A DNA stretch of 64,000 nucleotides from Pedobacter jeongneungensis (GCF_000633455.1 NZ_AYMG01000006.1:1-64000), one strand, 5' to 3'; counted from the stretch's first letter, positions 1-8,935 are shown. Notes: generated by a model from the sequence alone, not told the origin. A program made the numbers and translations.

Positions 1-31
1 AGTCGTAATTACGAGAAGGCTTTTTCAGCCG

Positions 32-84
32 ACGAAGCAATCTTACAACAATCGCTACCAGCTTACGCTTTAAGATTGCTTCGT
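32..84. repeat. Inverted repeat at the end of the ars operon (dispersed repeat family)
   Basis: Two 14-base arms (ACGAAGCAATCTTA at 32-45 and its exact complement at 71-84) enclose a 25-base loop, so the RNA can fold into a hairpin. The adjoining bases up to about 110 (CGCAATGACGA type) match a family seen again near 17120-17170. The stop codon of the ACR3 pump lies at the inner edge of the right arm, so this hairpin may also end transcription of the ars operon. Confidence 0.75.
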
Positions 85-1179
85 GCCTCGCAATGACGAC
101 TTTTCTACTTGATTTTGCCCTTCAAAATATCTCTTTCTAAACCATTTCGCCAAATTAACCAGCGCAATCAAAGCTGGTACCTCTACCAGCGGACCGATTA
201 CACCAGCAAAAGCCTGACCCGAATGAATGCCGAATACACCTATGGCCACTGCGATGGCCAATTCGAAGTTGTTGCCGGTAGCGGTAAAGGCAATAGCGGT
301 ACTTTTGCTGTAATCTGCACCGAAATACTTACCTGTAAAGAAACTGATTACAAACATTACCACAAAATAGATTACCAATGGCAAGGCAATTCGCAGCACA
401 TCCATTGGGATCTGCACAATTAATTCTCCTTTTAAACTGAACATTACCATAATGGTAAATAACAGCGCGATTAAGGTTATCGGAGAAATCATTGGGATAA
501 AAATTGAGCGGAACCACTTTTCGCCTTTCCATTTAATCAGTATTTTTTGACTTAAAATGCCCGTTAAAAATGGAATGCCCAGGTAAATCCCTACACTTTT
601 TGCAATCTCTACAATAGAAATGGATACAACCAAGCCTTTTAAACCAAATAAAGGCGGCAAAATGGTAATAAAGAAATAGGCGAATACACTGTACAACAAT
701 ACCTGAAAAATACTGTTCAGGGCGATCAAACCAGCAGCATATTCACGGTTTCCGTCGGCAAGATCGTTCCAAACTACCACCATGGCAATACACCTGGCCA
801 AACCGATCATAATTAAACCAACCATGTATTCGGGATAACCATGTAAAAAAACAATCGCAAGGAAAAACATTAAAAATGGCCCAATGATCCAATTTAGAAC
901 TAGTGAAGTCCCCAAAACCTTCGTATTTTTAAATACTTCGCCCAGGTTTTGGTAATTTACTTTTGCCAAGGGCGGGTACATCATCAGGATTAATCCAATT
1001 GCTAAAGGAATGTTGGTACTTCCACTGGAAAAGGAATTGATCAATATTGCAGATGAAGGAAATAAATAACCCAGCCCCACTCCAAATAGCATGGCTAAAA
1101 AAATCCAAAGGGTTAAATAGCGGTCTAAAAAGCTTAGTTTTTTAGGTTGAGTAACCGGTGCACAAACATTTGCAGACAT
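70..1179 (-). CDS. arsB: ACR3-family arsenite efflux permease
   Basis: This inner-membrane carrier exports arsenite, the last step of arsenate detoxification after ArsC. The 369-residue length and about ten hydrophobic helices fit the ACR3 (BASS superfamily) type rather than the unrelated ArsB of E. coli. The conserved helix with [16 protein letters not shown] carries Cys130, the cysteine needed in characterised ACR3 pumps, and [16 protein letters not shown] carries the conserved glutamate of a later helix. It is the last gene of a four-gene leftward operon and starts one base after the arsC stop. The last nine residues (SSLRGTKQS) and the stop codon are encoded by a dispersed intergenic repeat, so the native C-terminus has been replaced or extended by repeat insertion. 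Family assignment is firm; the symbol arsB is used loosely for ACR3. Confidence 0.95.
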   Translation of the reverse strand: MSANVCAPVTQPKKLSFLDRYLTLWIFLAMLFGVGLGYLFPSSAILINSFSSGSTNIPLAIGLILMMYPPLAKVNYQNLGEVFKNTKVLGTSLVLNWIIGPFLMFFLAIVFLHGYPEYMVGLIMIGLARCIAMVVVWNDLADGNREYAAGLIALNSIFQVLLYSVFAYFFITILPPLFGLKGLVVSISIVEIAKSVGIYLGIPFLTGILSQKILIKWKGEKWFRSIFIPMISPITLIALLFTIMVMFSLKGELIVQIPMDVLRIALPLVIYFVVMFVISFFTGKYFGADYSKSTAIAFTATGNNFELAIAVAIGVFGIHSGQAFAGVIGPLVEVPALIALVNLAKWFRKRYFEGQNQVEKSSLRGTKQS

Positions 1180-1180
1180 A

Positions 1181-1600
1181 TTATCCTCTTAAATTTTCAT
1201 TTACAAAATCCTCTATGTAAGCTTTAACCAAGTCTCTTGTACTTCTGAATTGCGCCATAATTTCGGCTTCAGTACCTATTGCTTTAGCCGGATCGGGAAA
1301 GTTTTGGTGCAGTTTTATGGCCTGCGTTGGGAAGTACGGACAACTTTCTTTCGCATGATCGCAAACCGTAATCACATAATCGAAAGTAACATCAAAGTAT
1401 TCTTCGATATTATTAGATGTTTGGCTGGAAATATCGATCCCATCTTCTGCCATTATTTTAACTGCCCTGGGGTTTACGCCATGCACTTCGATGCCTGCGC
1501 TGTAGATTTTAGCTATGTTTTGAGCGAAATATTTTAAATACCCTTCTGCCAGTTGACTCCTGCAACTGTTTCCGGTGCAAAGCACCAATACATTTTTCAT
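1181..1600 (-). CDS. arsC: Arsenate reductase, low-molecular-weight phosphatase type
   Basis: The enzyme reduces arsenate to arsenite in the cytoplasm, normally with thioredoxin as electron donor. The N-terminal phosphatase loop CTGNSCRS supplies the nucleophile Cys8 and Arg14 (CX5R). Cys80 and Cys87 (VCDHAKESC) are the second and third cysteines of the redox relay seen in the S. aureus pI258 type, and NFPDPAK provides the late aspartate. The 139-residue length is normal for the family. It lies 19 bases after the DUF6428 gene and one base before the ACR3 gene, so it is co-transcribed with both. Confidence 0.96.
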   Translation of the reverse strand: MKNVLVLCTGNSCRSQLAEGYLKYFAQNIAKIYSAGIEVHGVNPRAVKIMAEDGIDISSQTSNNIEEYFDVTFDYVITVCDHAKESCPYFPTQAIKLHQNFPDPAKAIGTEAEIMAQFRSTRDLVKAYIEDFVNENLRG

Positions 1601-1619
1601 TATTTTAAAATTTAAATTC

Positions 1620-2186
1620 TTAACAACAACCGCTGCCCGGTGTACAACTATTTTGATCAGCAGCGAGGTTAATCAATTCGATTTTTCTTATTTCGGGTTG
1701 AGCAGGTGCACAGCACTCTTCACCCGTTTCTGTGGTACCACAACTTCCACCGCGGTTTATCGCCTTACATTGTGTGGCATCGGGCGTTAGGTTAATAATC
1801 AGATTGTCGCCATCAATTTTAAATTCACCGGGATACATTTGCCTGGTATCAAATTCTGAATTACCGAATTCAATTTTTACAATGCCTTTTGGATTCAAAG
1901 CCAGTTTACTCTCTACCAGGTCGATAATTGACAATGCTTTTTTAACCTGCATGGCCCTGCCCTCTTCTTCTTCGGTAGGCTCCCATAACTGCACAATAAT
2001 TTCTGTCCAGGCATTCATCACCCCTCCGCAATCCACTGAGGTAATTGGTGCTTGCTTAATTTCAGTGATGTGATAATTGGCATTTACCCACTTATCAGCA
2101 GCATACTGGAACTGCAACAGCAATTCAGGATAATGTAGAAGTTCAGCTTTGAAGCCGCCCCATTCCATTGAAAATTTATTAATCAT
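1620..2186 (-). CDS. DUF6428-like protein of the ars operon with cysteine-rich tail
   Basis: This 188-residue soluble protein has no signal peptide. The body (residues 1 to about 140) fits the DUF6428 family, which recurs in Bacteroidota arsenic operons and has no established function as far as I know. Seven of its eight cysteines lie in the last 55 residues, including an EECC pair and a terminal SCTPGSGCC. That arrangement would suit binding of arsenite or another soft metal, for example as a chaperone handing As(III) to the ACR3 pump, but this is inference. It lies between arsR and arsC in the same direction with short gaps. Confidence 0.8.
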   Translation of the reverse strand: MINKFSMEWGGFKAELLHYPELLLQFQYAADKWVNANYHITEIKQAPITSVDCGGVMNAWTEIIVQLWEPTEEEEGRAMQVKKALSIIDLVESKLALNPKGIVKIEFGNSEFDTRQMYPGEFKIDGDNLIINLTPDATQCKAINRGGSCGTTETGEECCAPAQPEIRKIELINLAADQNSCTPGSGCC

Positions 2187-2222
2187 AATATTGCAATTTA
2201 ACGATTGATTTAGGTAAAAAAT

Positions 2223-2552
2223 TTAACAGCAGTTTTGTTCGCCTTTATAAGAAGCAAAGAAATTGCCTAGTTGATTTTGTAGTAATTTCCACGTTTTAGG
2301 CTCAATACAATAACAAACACTCACCCCTTCTATAGTCCCCTGTATAATGCCGGCATTTTTAAGCTCTTTTAAATGTTGAGAAATGGTCGCTTGTGCTAAG
2401 CCCAATTCATCAACCAAATCGCCACAAATACAGGTATTTGATTTGAGTATACGCTGAAGAATAGCTATCCTGGCAGGATGGGCCATCGCTTTTAGCAAAG
2501 CTGCCATTTGATTTTGCTCTTCGGTAAAGATTTCTGTTTTTGTAAGTCCCAT
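2223..2552 (-). CDS. arsR: ArsR/SmtB-family arsenic-responsive repressor
   Basis: This 109-residue winged-helix repressor is first in the operon, as expected for an autoregulated ars system. The segment NTCICGDLVDELGL matches the ELCVCDL metal-binding motif of ArsR proteins, with the CxC pair placed in the helix that senses As(III). The recognition helix follows (AQATISQHLKELKNAGII). An extra cysteine pair ends the protein (QNCC), a further possible ligand. An imperfect palindrome 8 bases upstream of the start codon is a likely operator. Confidence 0.94.
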   Translation of the reverse strand: MGLTKTEIFTEEQNQMAALLKAMAHPARIAILQRILKSNTCICGDLVDELGLAQATISQHLKELKNAGIIQGTIEGVSVCYCIEPKTWKLLQNQLGNFFASYKGEQNCC

Positions 2553-2559
2553 AATTTAT

Positions 2560-2575
2560 ATCGCAATATTACGAT
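2560..2575. promoter_or_regulatory. Putative ArsR operator upstream of arsR
   Basis: ATCGCAATATTACGAT is a near-perfect palindrome (one mismatched symmetric pair) centred on AATATT, lying just upstream of the arsR start. AT-rich palindromes of this size are typical ArsR/SmtB binding sites. A weaker AATATTGCAA-like half-site occurs near 2187-2197, before the DUF6428 gene. Binding is inferred. Confidence 0.55.
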
Positions 2576-2694
2576 AGATAAATCAGCTATCAAAATTTAT
2601 TTTTAAACTTACCCCTAAGCGCTACAGAATTTCTATAGATTCGATGCTTTACTTAGTGTATAAATATTTTGTATTTTAAATTAAAATTTAAATC

Positions 2695-3108
2695 ATGTGG
2701 AAATTTTATGCAATACTCTCTGCTTTGTTTGCTGCTGCAACGGCCATTTTAGCCAAAGTTGGACTAAAAGGCGTTAATGGCAATGTGGCAACGGCTATCA
2801 GAACGATAGTAATCCTGTTTATTGCCTGGGGCATTGTTTTAGCAACTGGAGAAATTTCCCAGCTTAAAACATTGAGCAAAAATAACCTGATCTTTTTAGG
2901 CTTATCGGGTTTGGCAACGGGTTTATCGTGGATTTTCTATTTTAAAGCACTCGAAACGGGTAATGTTTCTAAAGTAGCCCCGATTGATAAGTTAAGTGTA
3001 GCCATTGCAATGGGTCTGGCTTTTTTGATCTTAAAAGAACCTATTGATACGAAGACATTAATTGGCGGTGGGATGATTGTAGCGGGTAGTTTGGTGATAT
3101 TACTTTAA
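2695..3108 (+). CDS. Half-size EamA/DMT-family transporter
   Basis: A 137-residue protein of five hydrophobic segments, matching a single EamA repeat of the drug/metabolite transporter superfamily. Ordinary DMT carriers have ten helices from two repeats, so this form probably works as a dimer, as the related SMR proteins do. The region GNVSKVAPIDKLSVAIAM before the last two helices is the conserved EamA core. It is divergent from the ars operon, but nothing in the sequence ties it to arsenic. The substrate is unknown. Confidence 0.88.
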   Translation: MWKFYAILSALFAAATAILAKVGLKGVNGNVATAIRTIVILFIAWGIVLATGEISQLKTLSKNNLIFLGLSGLATGLSWIFYFKALETGNVSKVAPIDKLSVAIAMGLAFLILKEPIDTKTLIGGGMIVAGSLVILL

Positions 3109-3229
3109 GATTTGGCGTGTATTTTTAGCCATGGAGGCACTGAAAGCACGGAATCGAATTAAGCACTAATCTTTTTCATCATTAAGAAGTTAAGAAACAT
3201 TAAGGCGTTATTGGATAAGATGATTAATT

Positions 3230-3300
3230 AGTCCAAAGTCTTAAGTCAGCAGTCCGTAGTCTATGAAGCATCAGACTATTGACTAATGAACCACTAAAAT
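3230..3300. repeat. Degenerate AGTCC/AGTC-type intergenic repeat
   Basis: This stretch is built of short variants of AGTCCAAAGTC, AGTCCGTAGTC and CTAATGAACCACTA. The same low-complexity family recurs at 8221-8338, 16950-16980, 25205-25262 and 63430-63500. It carries no open frame and looks like a dispersed intergenic repeat of this genome. The remainder of 3109-3355 holds only the hairpin listed separately. Confidence 0.6.
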
Positions 3301-3304
3301 AAAC

Positions 3305-3334
3305 AACGTCGACTAAAAATAGCCGACGTTTTTT
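3305..3334. terminator. Rho-independent terminator between convergent genes
   Basis: AACGTCG at 3305-3311 pairs with CGACGTT at 3324-3330 and is followed by a T run on the plus strand. It lies between the convergent EamA and GH92 genes, nearer the GH92 stop. Confidence 0.6.
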
Positions 3335-3355
3335 GGTTTACGAAAATTTTAAAAA

Positions 3356-5641
3356 TTATTTCTTCGGTTTCGAGCTCATGTAAAAAGTAAGCTTTCCACC
3401 GTTTGTAATGTCAGCATGTTTGATTTTATGGTCGGTAATTTCTTTGCCGTTTAATAAAACCTTTTCTACATATACATTTTTATCACTTTGTTTAATGGCT
3501 TCGACCGTGAAAGTTTTGCCGTTCTCTAAATTGATAATCGCATTATTAACCAAAGGACTACCTAATGAATACACATCAGAACCTGGTGCTACGGGATAAA
3601 ACCCTAAAGAAGAAAACATGTACCAGGCGCTCATTTGTCCGCAATCGTCGTTTCCACCTAAACCATCAGCAGTAGGTTTATACTGCATGTTCAAGATATG
3701 ACGAACCTGTGCCTGTGTTTTCCATGGCTGATCGGTCCAGTTATAAAAATATACAATGTGGTGTGCCGGTTCGTTTCCATGAACATAGCCGCCTATAATA
3801 CCTTCGCGGGTAATGTCTTCTGTATGAGCGAAAAACTCATCTGGTAAATGCATGGTAAATAAAGTATCTAAACGGGTGGCGAATTTCTTTTTACCGCCCA
3901 TCATTTCGATCAGTGAAGCAGGATCCTGCGGAACGAAGAAACTATAGTTCCAGCTGTTTCCTTCAATAAACCCTTGTCCTTCGGTATCTTTCGGATCAAA
4001 TTCTTTTTTAAATGTTCCATCTGCCAGTTTCGGACGCATAAAACCCGAAGCACTGTCGTAATTGTTCTTCCAGTTGTTAGAACGTTTGATAAATTCGTTA
4101 TAAACATCCATACGGTTTAATTTCTTTGCCAATTGTGCAATAGACCAGTCATCGTAAGAATACTCTAAGTTGTTTGAAACTGAAATGCCCGATTTTTCAG
4201 CAGGAATATAACCTTTATCGATGTAATAGCCAATACCTTCATAATCGCGGTGTTTAGCTGTTGCAATACAGGCATCCAATGCTTTGTTCGGATCTCCCGT
4301 ATAAGTTCCTTTGATAATCGCATCAGAAATTACCGAAACGCTATGGTAACCACTCATACACCAGTTATCGTTGGCATAATGCGACCATATTGGCAACATG
4401 TGCAAACTGCTCTGATCGTAATGCGCCAGCATCGATTTCACCATGTCATTACTACGCGCTGGTTGTGTAATATTGAAGAATGGGTGTAAAGCGCGGTAAG
4501 TATCCCATAGCGAGAAAGTGGTATAATTGGTAAAACCATCAGCTTTATGTACACCCTGATCTAAACCTTTATATTCGCCATTTATATCAGTATAAGTGGT
4601 TGGATTGATGTAAGCATGGTATAAAGCGGTATAAAAGTTTATTTTATTATCATTAGAAGTACTTACCTGAATTTTATTCAACTCTTTGTTCCAGGTAGCT
4701 TGTGCCTGTGCTTTTACTTTTTCAAAATCCCAGCCTGAAATTTCTGCACGCATATTCTGCAAAGCATTTTCCTGACTAACCGGCGATAAAGCAAATTTAA
4801 TTTTGATCTTCTCCCCCTCTTGTGTATCAAAATCAAAGAACATTTTCAACTTCTTGCCTGCAATTTCAGGGAAGTTCTGTTCCTGGTTAAATTTACCCCA
4901 GAAACCTCTGTAAGCTTGTTTAGCATCATAACTTTTACGTCCGTAGCTTTTAAAAGGTTTAGAAAAACTCATCGCAAAATAAACCGTTCTGGTTCTGGCC
5001 CAACCATTGGTTTGGCGGTACCCTGTAATTAAAGTATCATTTACCACACGAACATAAGTCCAGACGGTTTTTTCCTCGTAATTGTAAATACCAGCCATCA
5101 GATCCAAAATAATGTGCGATTGATCCGATTTAGGAAAAGTATATTGGTGCATCCCTACCCTTGTGGTTGAGGTGAGTTCTGCGGTGATGTTATCGTCATC
5201 CAGTTTCACTTTATAATAACCTGCTTCTGCAACTTCGTTGGCATGAGAAAACGCAGAGCGGTAACCGCCTTTAGGATTTGATGCCGTGCCAGGGTTTAAT
5301 TGTAGCTTTCCTTGTGTTGGCATGATCAGGAAATCGCCAAGATCAGAGTGGCCTGTACCGCTAAAATGCGTGTGACTAAAACCGGTAATGGTTTTATCTT
5401 CGTACTTGTAACCCGCACAATATTTGTACACGTCGCCGTTATATTTTCCGTTTACTTCGTAAGATAAAGTATCCGTTTCGGGACTTAACTGCACCGCACC
5501 AAAGGGAACTGTAGCACCCGGATAGGTATGTCCCATTTTAGAGGTGCCGATAATGGGCTTAACATACTGCACCAGATTCTGCTGTGCCGATGCCATCATC
5601 GCTGAAAGCAAAAGACATGGCAGGATAACTTTTTTAATCAT
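3356..5641 (-). CDS. GH92-family exo-alpha-mannosidase, exported
   Basis: A secreted or periplasmic glycosidase of family GH92, whose characterised Bacteroidota members are calcium-dependent inverting exo-alpha-mannosidases that trim N-glycan or yeast mannan. The signal peptide is residues 1-19 (cut after AMMASA). The N-terminal beta-domain opens with VKPIIGTSKMGHTYPGAT and contains the GFSHTHFSGTGHSDLGD segment. The C-terminal (alpha/alpha)6 domain carries GLGGNDDCGQMSAWYMFSS, the GNDD segment that holds the catalytic base aspartates. At 761 residues it is full length. No SusC/SusD pair is adjacent, so it is not in a classical polysaccharide utilisation locus. Linkage specificity is not readable from sequence. 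Confidence 0.93.
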   Translation of the reverse strand: MIKKVILPCLLLSAMMASAQQNLVQYVKPIIGTSKMGHTYPGATVPFGAVQLSPETDTLSYEVNGKYNGDVYKYCAGYKYEDKTITGFSHTHFSGTGHSDLGDFLIMPTQGKLQLNPGTASNPKGGYRSAFSHANEVAEAGYYKVKLDDDNITAELTSTTRVGMHQYTFPKSDQSHIILDLMAGIYNYEEKTVWTYVRVVNDTLITGYRQTNGWARTRTVYFAMSFSKPFKSYGRKSYDAKQAYRGFWGKFNQEQNFPEIAGKKLKMFFDFDTQEGEKIKIKFALSPVSQENALQNMRAEISGWDFEKVKAQAQATWNKELNKIQVSTSNDNKINFYTALYHAYINPTTYTDINGEYKGLDQGVHKADGFTNYTTFSLWDTYRALHPFFNITQPARSNDMVKSMLAHYDQSSLHMLPIWSHYANDNWCMSGYHSVSVISDAIIKGTYTGDPNKALDACIATAKHRDYEGIGYYIDKGYIPAEKSGISVSNNLEYSYDDWSIAQLAKKLNRMDVYNEFIKRSNNWKNNYDSASGFMRPKLADGTFKKEFDPKDTEGQGFIEGNSWNYSFFVPQDPASLIEMMGGKKKFATRLDTLFTMHLPDEFFAHTEDITREGIIGGYVHGNEPAHHIVYFYNWTDQPWKTQAQVRHILNMQYKPTADGLGGNDDCGQMSAWYMFSSLGFYPVAPGSDVYSLGSPLVNNAIINLENGKTFTVEAIKQSDKNVYVEKVLLNGKEITDHKIKHADITNGGKLTFYMSSKPKK

Positions 5642-5782
5642 ATTGGTTTAAAATTAGCTTGTTTGTTGAAAATTCTAAGGTATAAATTTATCTTCAAATA
5701 TGCATAAAACACGAGACTAAAACGTTTAAGTAAAACAAAAAATACATTTTAGATTCCTGAAGATACACTTTATTACCATTTC

Positions 5783-5815
5783 AAACCTCGCAGGTTTTAA
5801 AAACCTGCGAGGTTT
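5783..5815. repeat. Near-perfect palindrome AAACCTCGCAGG...CCTGCGAGGTTT
   Basis: Arms of 16 bases at 5783-5798 and 5800-5815 are exact complements around one central base. It lies in the 320-base gap between the divergent GH92 and mnmA genes. The CCTGCGAGGTTT hairpin is a dispersed repeat I associate with Bacteroidota genomes; it could also act as a transcription stop, but there is no flanking T run. The rest of this gap is AT-rich and holds the mnmA promoter. Confidence 0.7.
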
Positions 5816-5938
5816 AGTCCCCTAAAAATATTGACCGCCTAAGCCACTTAGCACACCTAAGTGATAAACCCAAGCGATTTAGCAAGCGGTTTTTACAAGT
5901 AACTGACTTCGTTTAAATAATTTCAGGTAAATAAACCT

Positions 5939-5946
5939 TATTTTTG
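5939..5946 (+). promoter_or_regulatory. -7 promoter box of mnmA
   Basis: TATTTTTG fits the Bacteroidota TAnnTTTG box, 18 bases before the chosen start codon. I see no matching -33 TTTG element at the usual spacing, so support comes only from the -7 box. Confidence 0.4.
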
Positions 5947-5964
5947 CATCCTTATATTTTTAAG

Positions 5965-7056
5965 ATGAGTAAACACGGTAGAATTCTGGTTGCCATGAGT
6001 GGCGGGGTTGATAGTTCGGTAGCGGCTGTAATGTTGCATGAGCAGGGTTATGAGGTTATTGGCTTGACCATGAAGACCTGGGATTATGCCACCTCTGGCG
6101 GTAGCAGTAAGGAAACTGGTTGTTGCTCGCTGGATAGCATTAACGATGCCCGTACACTTGCCGTAAATTATGGTTTTCCGCATTATATATTGGATATCCG
6201 TGATGAATTTGGCGATTATGTAATCGATAATTTTGTTGATGAATACCTTGCAGGAAGAACACCAAACCCATGTGTATTGTGCAACACACACATTAAATGG
6301 GAAGCGCTTTTAAAACGTGCCAATAAACTGGACTGCGAATTTATTGCAACGGGACATTATGCCAATATCCGTCAGCAAGATAGCGGCCGTTATGTAATTT
6401 CGAAAGGAAAAGACGAAAACAAAGATCAATCTTATGTACTGTGGGGTGTTTCGCAGGAAAACCTTTCGCGTACTAAATTTCCATTGGGCAGTTTTGCCAA
6501 ATCTGATATCAGACAAATGGCTTTAGATATGGGACAAGAAGAACTGGCAAAAAAATCGGAGAGTTACGAAATCTGTTTCGTACCAGATAACGATTACAGG
6601 GCATTCTTAAAACATAAAGTAGAAGATTTAGAAGACAGAGTAGCCGGCGGAAATTTCATTTTAAGTAATGGAATGGTGGTTGGACAACATAAAGGTTATC
6701 CTTTTTATACCATCGGTCAGCGTAAAGGTTTGGGCGTAGCATTTGGCGAGCCAATGTTTGTAACCCAGATTTTACCAGAAAGCAATACCGTTGTATTAGG
6801 CAGAGCTGAAGAACTGGAACGTAAAGAAGCCATGGTACGTAATGTAAACCTGGTTAAATACGCCAGCATTGAAGAACCGATGAATGATGTCATTACGAAA
6901 ATCCGTTATAAAGACGCGGGTATGCTAAGTACAATTGTTCAGGAGAAAGATAAAATGCGTGTGGTATTCGATCATAATGTTTCGGCCATTGCACCAGGCC
7001 AATCGGCTGTATTTTACGAAGGAAACGATTTATTAGGCGGCGGGTTTTTAGTTTAA
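5965..7056 (+). CDS. mnmA: tRNA-uridine 2-sulfurtransferase MnmA
   Basis: MnmA thiolates the wobble uridine (U34) of Lys, Glu and Gln tRNAs, using sulfur relayed from a cysteine desulfurase and ATP to activate the base. The PP-loop SGGVDSS is at residues 12-18. The catalytic cysteines are Cys103 (NPCVLC) and Cys204 (YEICFVP). TGHYA and YTIGQRKGL are further family signatures. I chose the ATG giving MSKHGRILVAMSGG because the in-frame TTG at 5944 overlaps the promoter box. The protein is then 363 residues, normal length. The gene stands alone. Confidence 0.97.
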   Translation: MSKHGRILVAMSGGVDSSVAAVMLHEQGYEVIGLTMKTWDYATSGGSSKETGCCSLDSINDARTLAVNYGFPHYILDIRDEFGDYVIDNFVDEYLAGRTPNPCVLCNTHIKWEALLKRANKLDCEFIATGHYANIRQQDSGRYVISKGKDENKDQSYVLWGVSQENLSRTKFPLGSFAKSDIRQMALDMGQEELAKKSESYEICFVPDNDYRAFLKHKVEDLEDRVAGGNFILSNGMVVGQHKGYPFYTIGQRKGLGVAFGEPMFVTQILPESNTVVLGRAEELERKEAMVRNVNLVKYASIEEPMNDVITKIRYKDAGMLSTIVQEKDKMRVVFDHNVSAIAPGQSAVFYEGNDLLGGGFLV

Positions 7057-7074
7057 TTAATTTATTCGTTTCAT

Positions 7075-7195
7075 CTATGCGCTGCCGTCATACCCAACCC
7101 GATAGCTATCGGATTGATTGGGGATCTTAAAGCTTATAAAAAAAATCATATTGCATTAAGATTCCCGCATGCGCGAGAATGACGACCGCTGAAAA
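7075..7195. repeat. Dispersed repeat with CCGATAGCTATCGG core
   Basis: The block runs from CCGTCATACCC to GCGAGAATGACGA with a palindromic core at 7099-7112, and contains GATTGGGGATCTTAA and CATTAAGATTCCCGCATGCG. The same design occurs at 9072-9175 and, in rearranged order, at 17720-17845. It is a non-coding repeat family. Confidence 0.65.
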
Positions 7196-7201
7196 ATTCA
7201 C

Positions 7202-7235
7202 AAAAAAAGAGTTACTGATTGGTAACTCTTTTTTT
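7202..7235. terminator. Bidirectional rho-independent terminator
   Basis: A perfect 14-base stem (A-rich arm ending GAGTTAC at 7202-7215, complement at 7222-7235) with a six-base loop. A and T runs on both sides let it serve mnmA and the convergent gene at 7265-7579. Confidence 0.85.
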
Positions 7236-7264
7236 ATATACAGTACATTGATTGAAAATCTTTA

Positions 7265-7579
7265 TCACTCACTCCCCTTAAAAACGTTAATTCCGGCTGT
7301 TTTCCATTGAATGTAGCCTAAATTACCGCAAATTTGTGTCACAAAGCCTTCTACTTCTTCCGGAACATCGTTTACTACCCGCCACCTCATTTTATATTTG
7401 GGGTTGTAGCTCAAATAAACCACTACATCATCACTCCGTTGCCCAATTGCATGCAGGTGCTGTAAATGAATATCCTGCAGATCTGCCGCAGCAATCCGCA
7501 ATCGTTCATTCATAATTTTGCCTAATGAAGCATCCGGTTTAAAATCTGTTTCGAATATGGGTAAAACGGTAACGGTCAT
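7265..7579 (-). CDS. Conserved small protein of unknown function
   Basis: I do not recognise this gene. The 104-residue product has no signal peptide or membrane segment. It mixes a helical middle (NERLRIAAADLQDIHLQHLHAIGQ) with strand-rich ends (DDVVVYLSYNPKYKMRWRVV and GNLGYIQWKTAGINVF), which suggests a compact alpha/beta fold. The start chosen is the ATG of MTVTVLPIFETDF; an in-frame TTG lies 18 bases upstream. Codon use looks coding and it faces a terminator, so I think it is real. Confidence 0.7.
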   Translation of the reverse strand: MTVTVLPIFETDFKPDASLGKIMNERLRIAAADLQDIHLQHLHAIGQRSDDVVVYLSYNPKYKMRWRVVNDVPEEVEGFVTQICGNLGYIQWKTAGINVFKGSE

Positions 7580-7857
7580 AGAAAAATATATTGGCAAACA
7601 AATGTGACAAATGGTCTTTTGTTTAAATAATCAATTTAATATGCCAGCCTATGCTTAACATATCACGATCTCTCTAACACAAATTTATACTAAAAAAATT
7701 AGTAATAAAAATTATTATTGTATTTTTTTTAGTAAAGGTGAAAATTGTATAAAAGCATGACATCAATTATGCAGAGGTTAATAACTTCAACATTGTGCAT
7801 AACTCCTTTAAACATCTGATAAATAGACAGGTTAATAGTATTATAAAAGTAGAGCTT

Positions 7858-8220
7858 ATGAAAAAGTGCATCTATGTAGTTGAAGATAACCCTAACATCA
7901 GGGAAATTATCGAATTCTTATTGATTGAAGAACTTTATGAAGTAAGAACCTGTCCCGATACGAACGATTTCTGGCTTCAAATGGGCAAACATATACCAGA
8001 CATGGTAATTTTAGACATCATGCTACCTGACGGAAATGGGCTGGATATCTGTAATAGCTTAAAACGGAACATTAAAACGCACAACATCCCGGTGATGATG
8101 ATGTCGGCAAATAACCATTTAAATGCGGTTAAAGCGAAGTGTGATGCGGAAGATTTTATCAATAAACCTTTTGATCTGAATGATTTTGCAAGCAGGGTTG
8201 AGAAATATTTAGCAGCTTAG
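7858..8220 (+). CDS. Stand-alone response-regulator receiver
   Basis: A 120-residue CheY-like receiver with no output domain. The acidic pocket is near Glu9-Asp10 (YVVEDN), the phosphorylation site is Asp53 (ILDIMLPDGNG), the switch residue lies in MMSANN and the conserved lysine in INKPF. I chose the ATG of MKKCIYVVED because the upstream GTG would add 21 residues that do not fit the fold. No histidine kinase is adjacent, so its partner must be encoded elsewhere. Confidence 0.9.
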   Translation: MKKCIYVVEDNPNIREIIEFLLIEELYEVRTCPDTNDFWLQMGKHIPDMVILDIMLPDGNGLDICNSLKRNIKTHNIPVMMMSANNHLNAVKAKCDAEDFINKPFDLNDFASRVEKYLAA

Positions 8221-8338
8221 TTTAGTCCAAAGTCATTAGTCGTTAGTCCATAGTCTTCAGTCTTCAGTCGATTTATACAATCAACGAATTTACCAATGAA
8301 CTAATGACTGATGAACTAATGACCATTGAACAATGAAC
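8221..8338. repeat. Degenerate AGTCC/TGAACTAATGA repeat
   Basis: Short near-repeats of TTAGTCCATAGTC and TGAACTAATGACCA fill the whole gap between convergent genes. It belongs to the same low-complexity family as 3230-3300. There is no gene in it. Confidence 0.6.
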
Positions 8339-8935
8339 TTAAAATACTATACTTTCGATAGCTTTATCTAATGCCAACTCTTTAATATCTGGTATACTTA
8401 AGCCTTCTGCCCTATATGCTGTAATATCAGTCATGCCTAAAAAACCTAATACAGCTCTTAAGTAAGATTCAGTAAAATCGTAAGCTTTCATCGGCCCTTC
8501 TGAATATATACCACCCGATGATATTGCTAAATACAGTTTTTTGTTTTTTACCAAACCTTCCGGACCGTTTTCAGAATAGCTGAATGTTTGACCTGCACGT
8601 GCAATGTGGTCAATCCATGATTTTAAAGTGGAAGGAATACCAAAATTATACAACGGCACGCCGATTACCAGTACATCGGCATCCTTAAGCTGGGCAATGG
8701 CCTCATCAGAATGTTTTATAGCTTCTGCGAACTCCGGCGTATGGTTTTCTTTCGGTGTAAAGAAAGAATTAATGTGAACCTCTTCTAAATGTGGAAATGG
8801 AGATTCGGCTAAATTACGGGTAGTTAAAGTGCTATCAGGATTTGCAGCCTGTAATTTTTCTACTATGGCATTTCCCAATTTAACACTGAAAGATGCTCCG
8901 CCCCTTGGGCTTGATATAAGATGTAATATTTTCAT
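8339..8935 (-). CDS. azoR: FMN-dependent NADH-azoreductase (AzoR/flavodoxin-like fold)
   Basis: A cytoplasmic FMN flavoprotein that reduces quinones and azo dyes by two electrons with NADH, generally a stress-protection role. The FMN phosphate loop is SPRGGASFS near the N-terminus. VPLYNFGIPSTLKSWIDHI and SSGGIYSEGP are the conserved AzoR flavin-contact segments. I start at the ATG of MKILHLISSPRGG (198 residues, family length); the longer open frame adds 42 residues read from the promoter region. A TAATTTTG box and a perfect 20-base palindrome lie upstream, so expression is probably controlled by a dimeric repressor. Confidence 0.92.
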   Translation of the reverse strand: MKILHLISSPRGGASFSVKLGNAIVEKLQAANPDSTLTTRNLAESPFPHLEEVHINSFFTPKENHTPEFAEAIKHSDEAIAQLKDADVLVIGVPLYNFGIPSTLKSWIDHIARAGQTFSYSENGPEGLVKNKKLYLAISSGGIYSEGPMKAYDFTESYLRAVLGFLGMTDITAYRAEGLSIPDIKELALDKAIESIVF

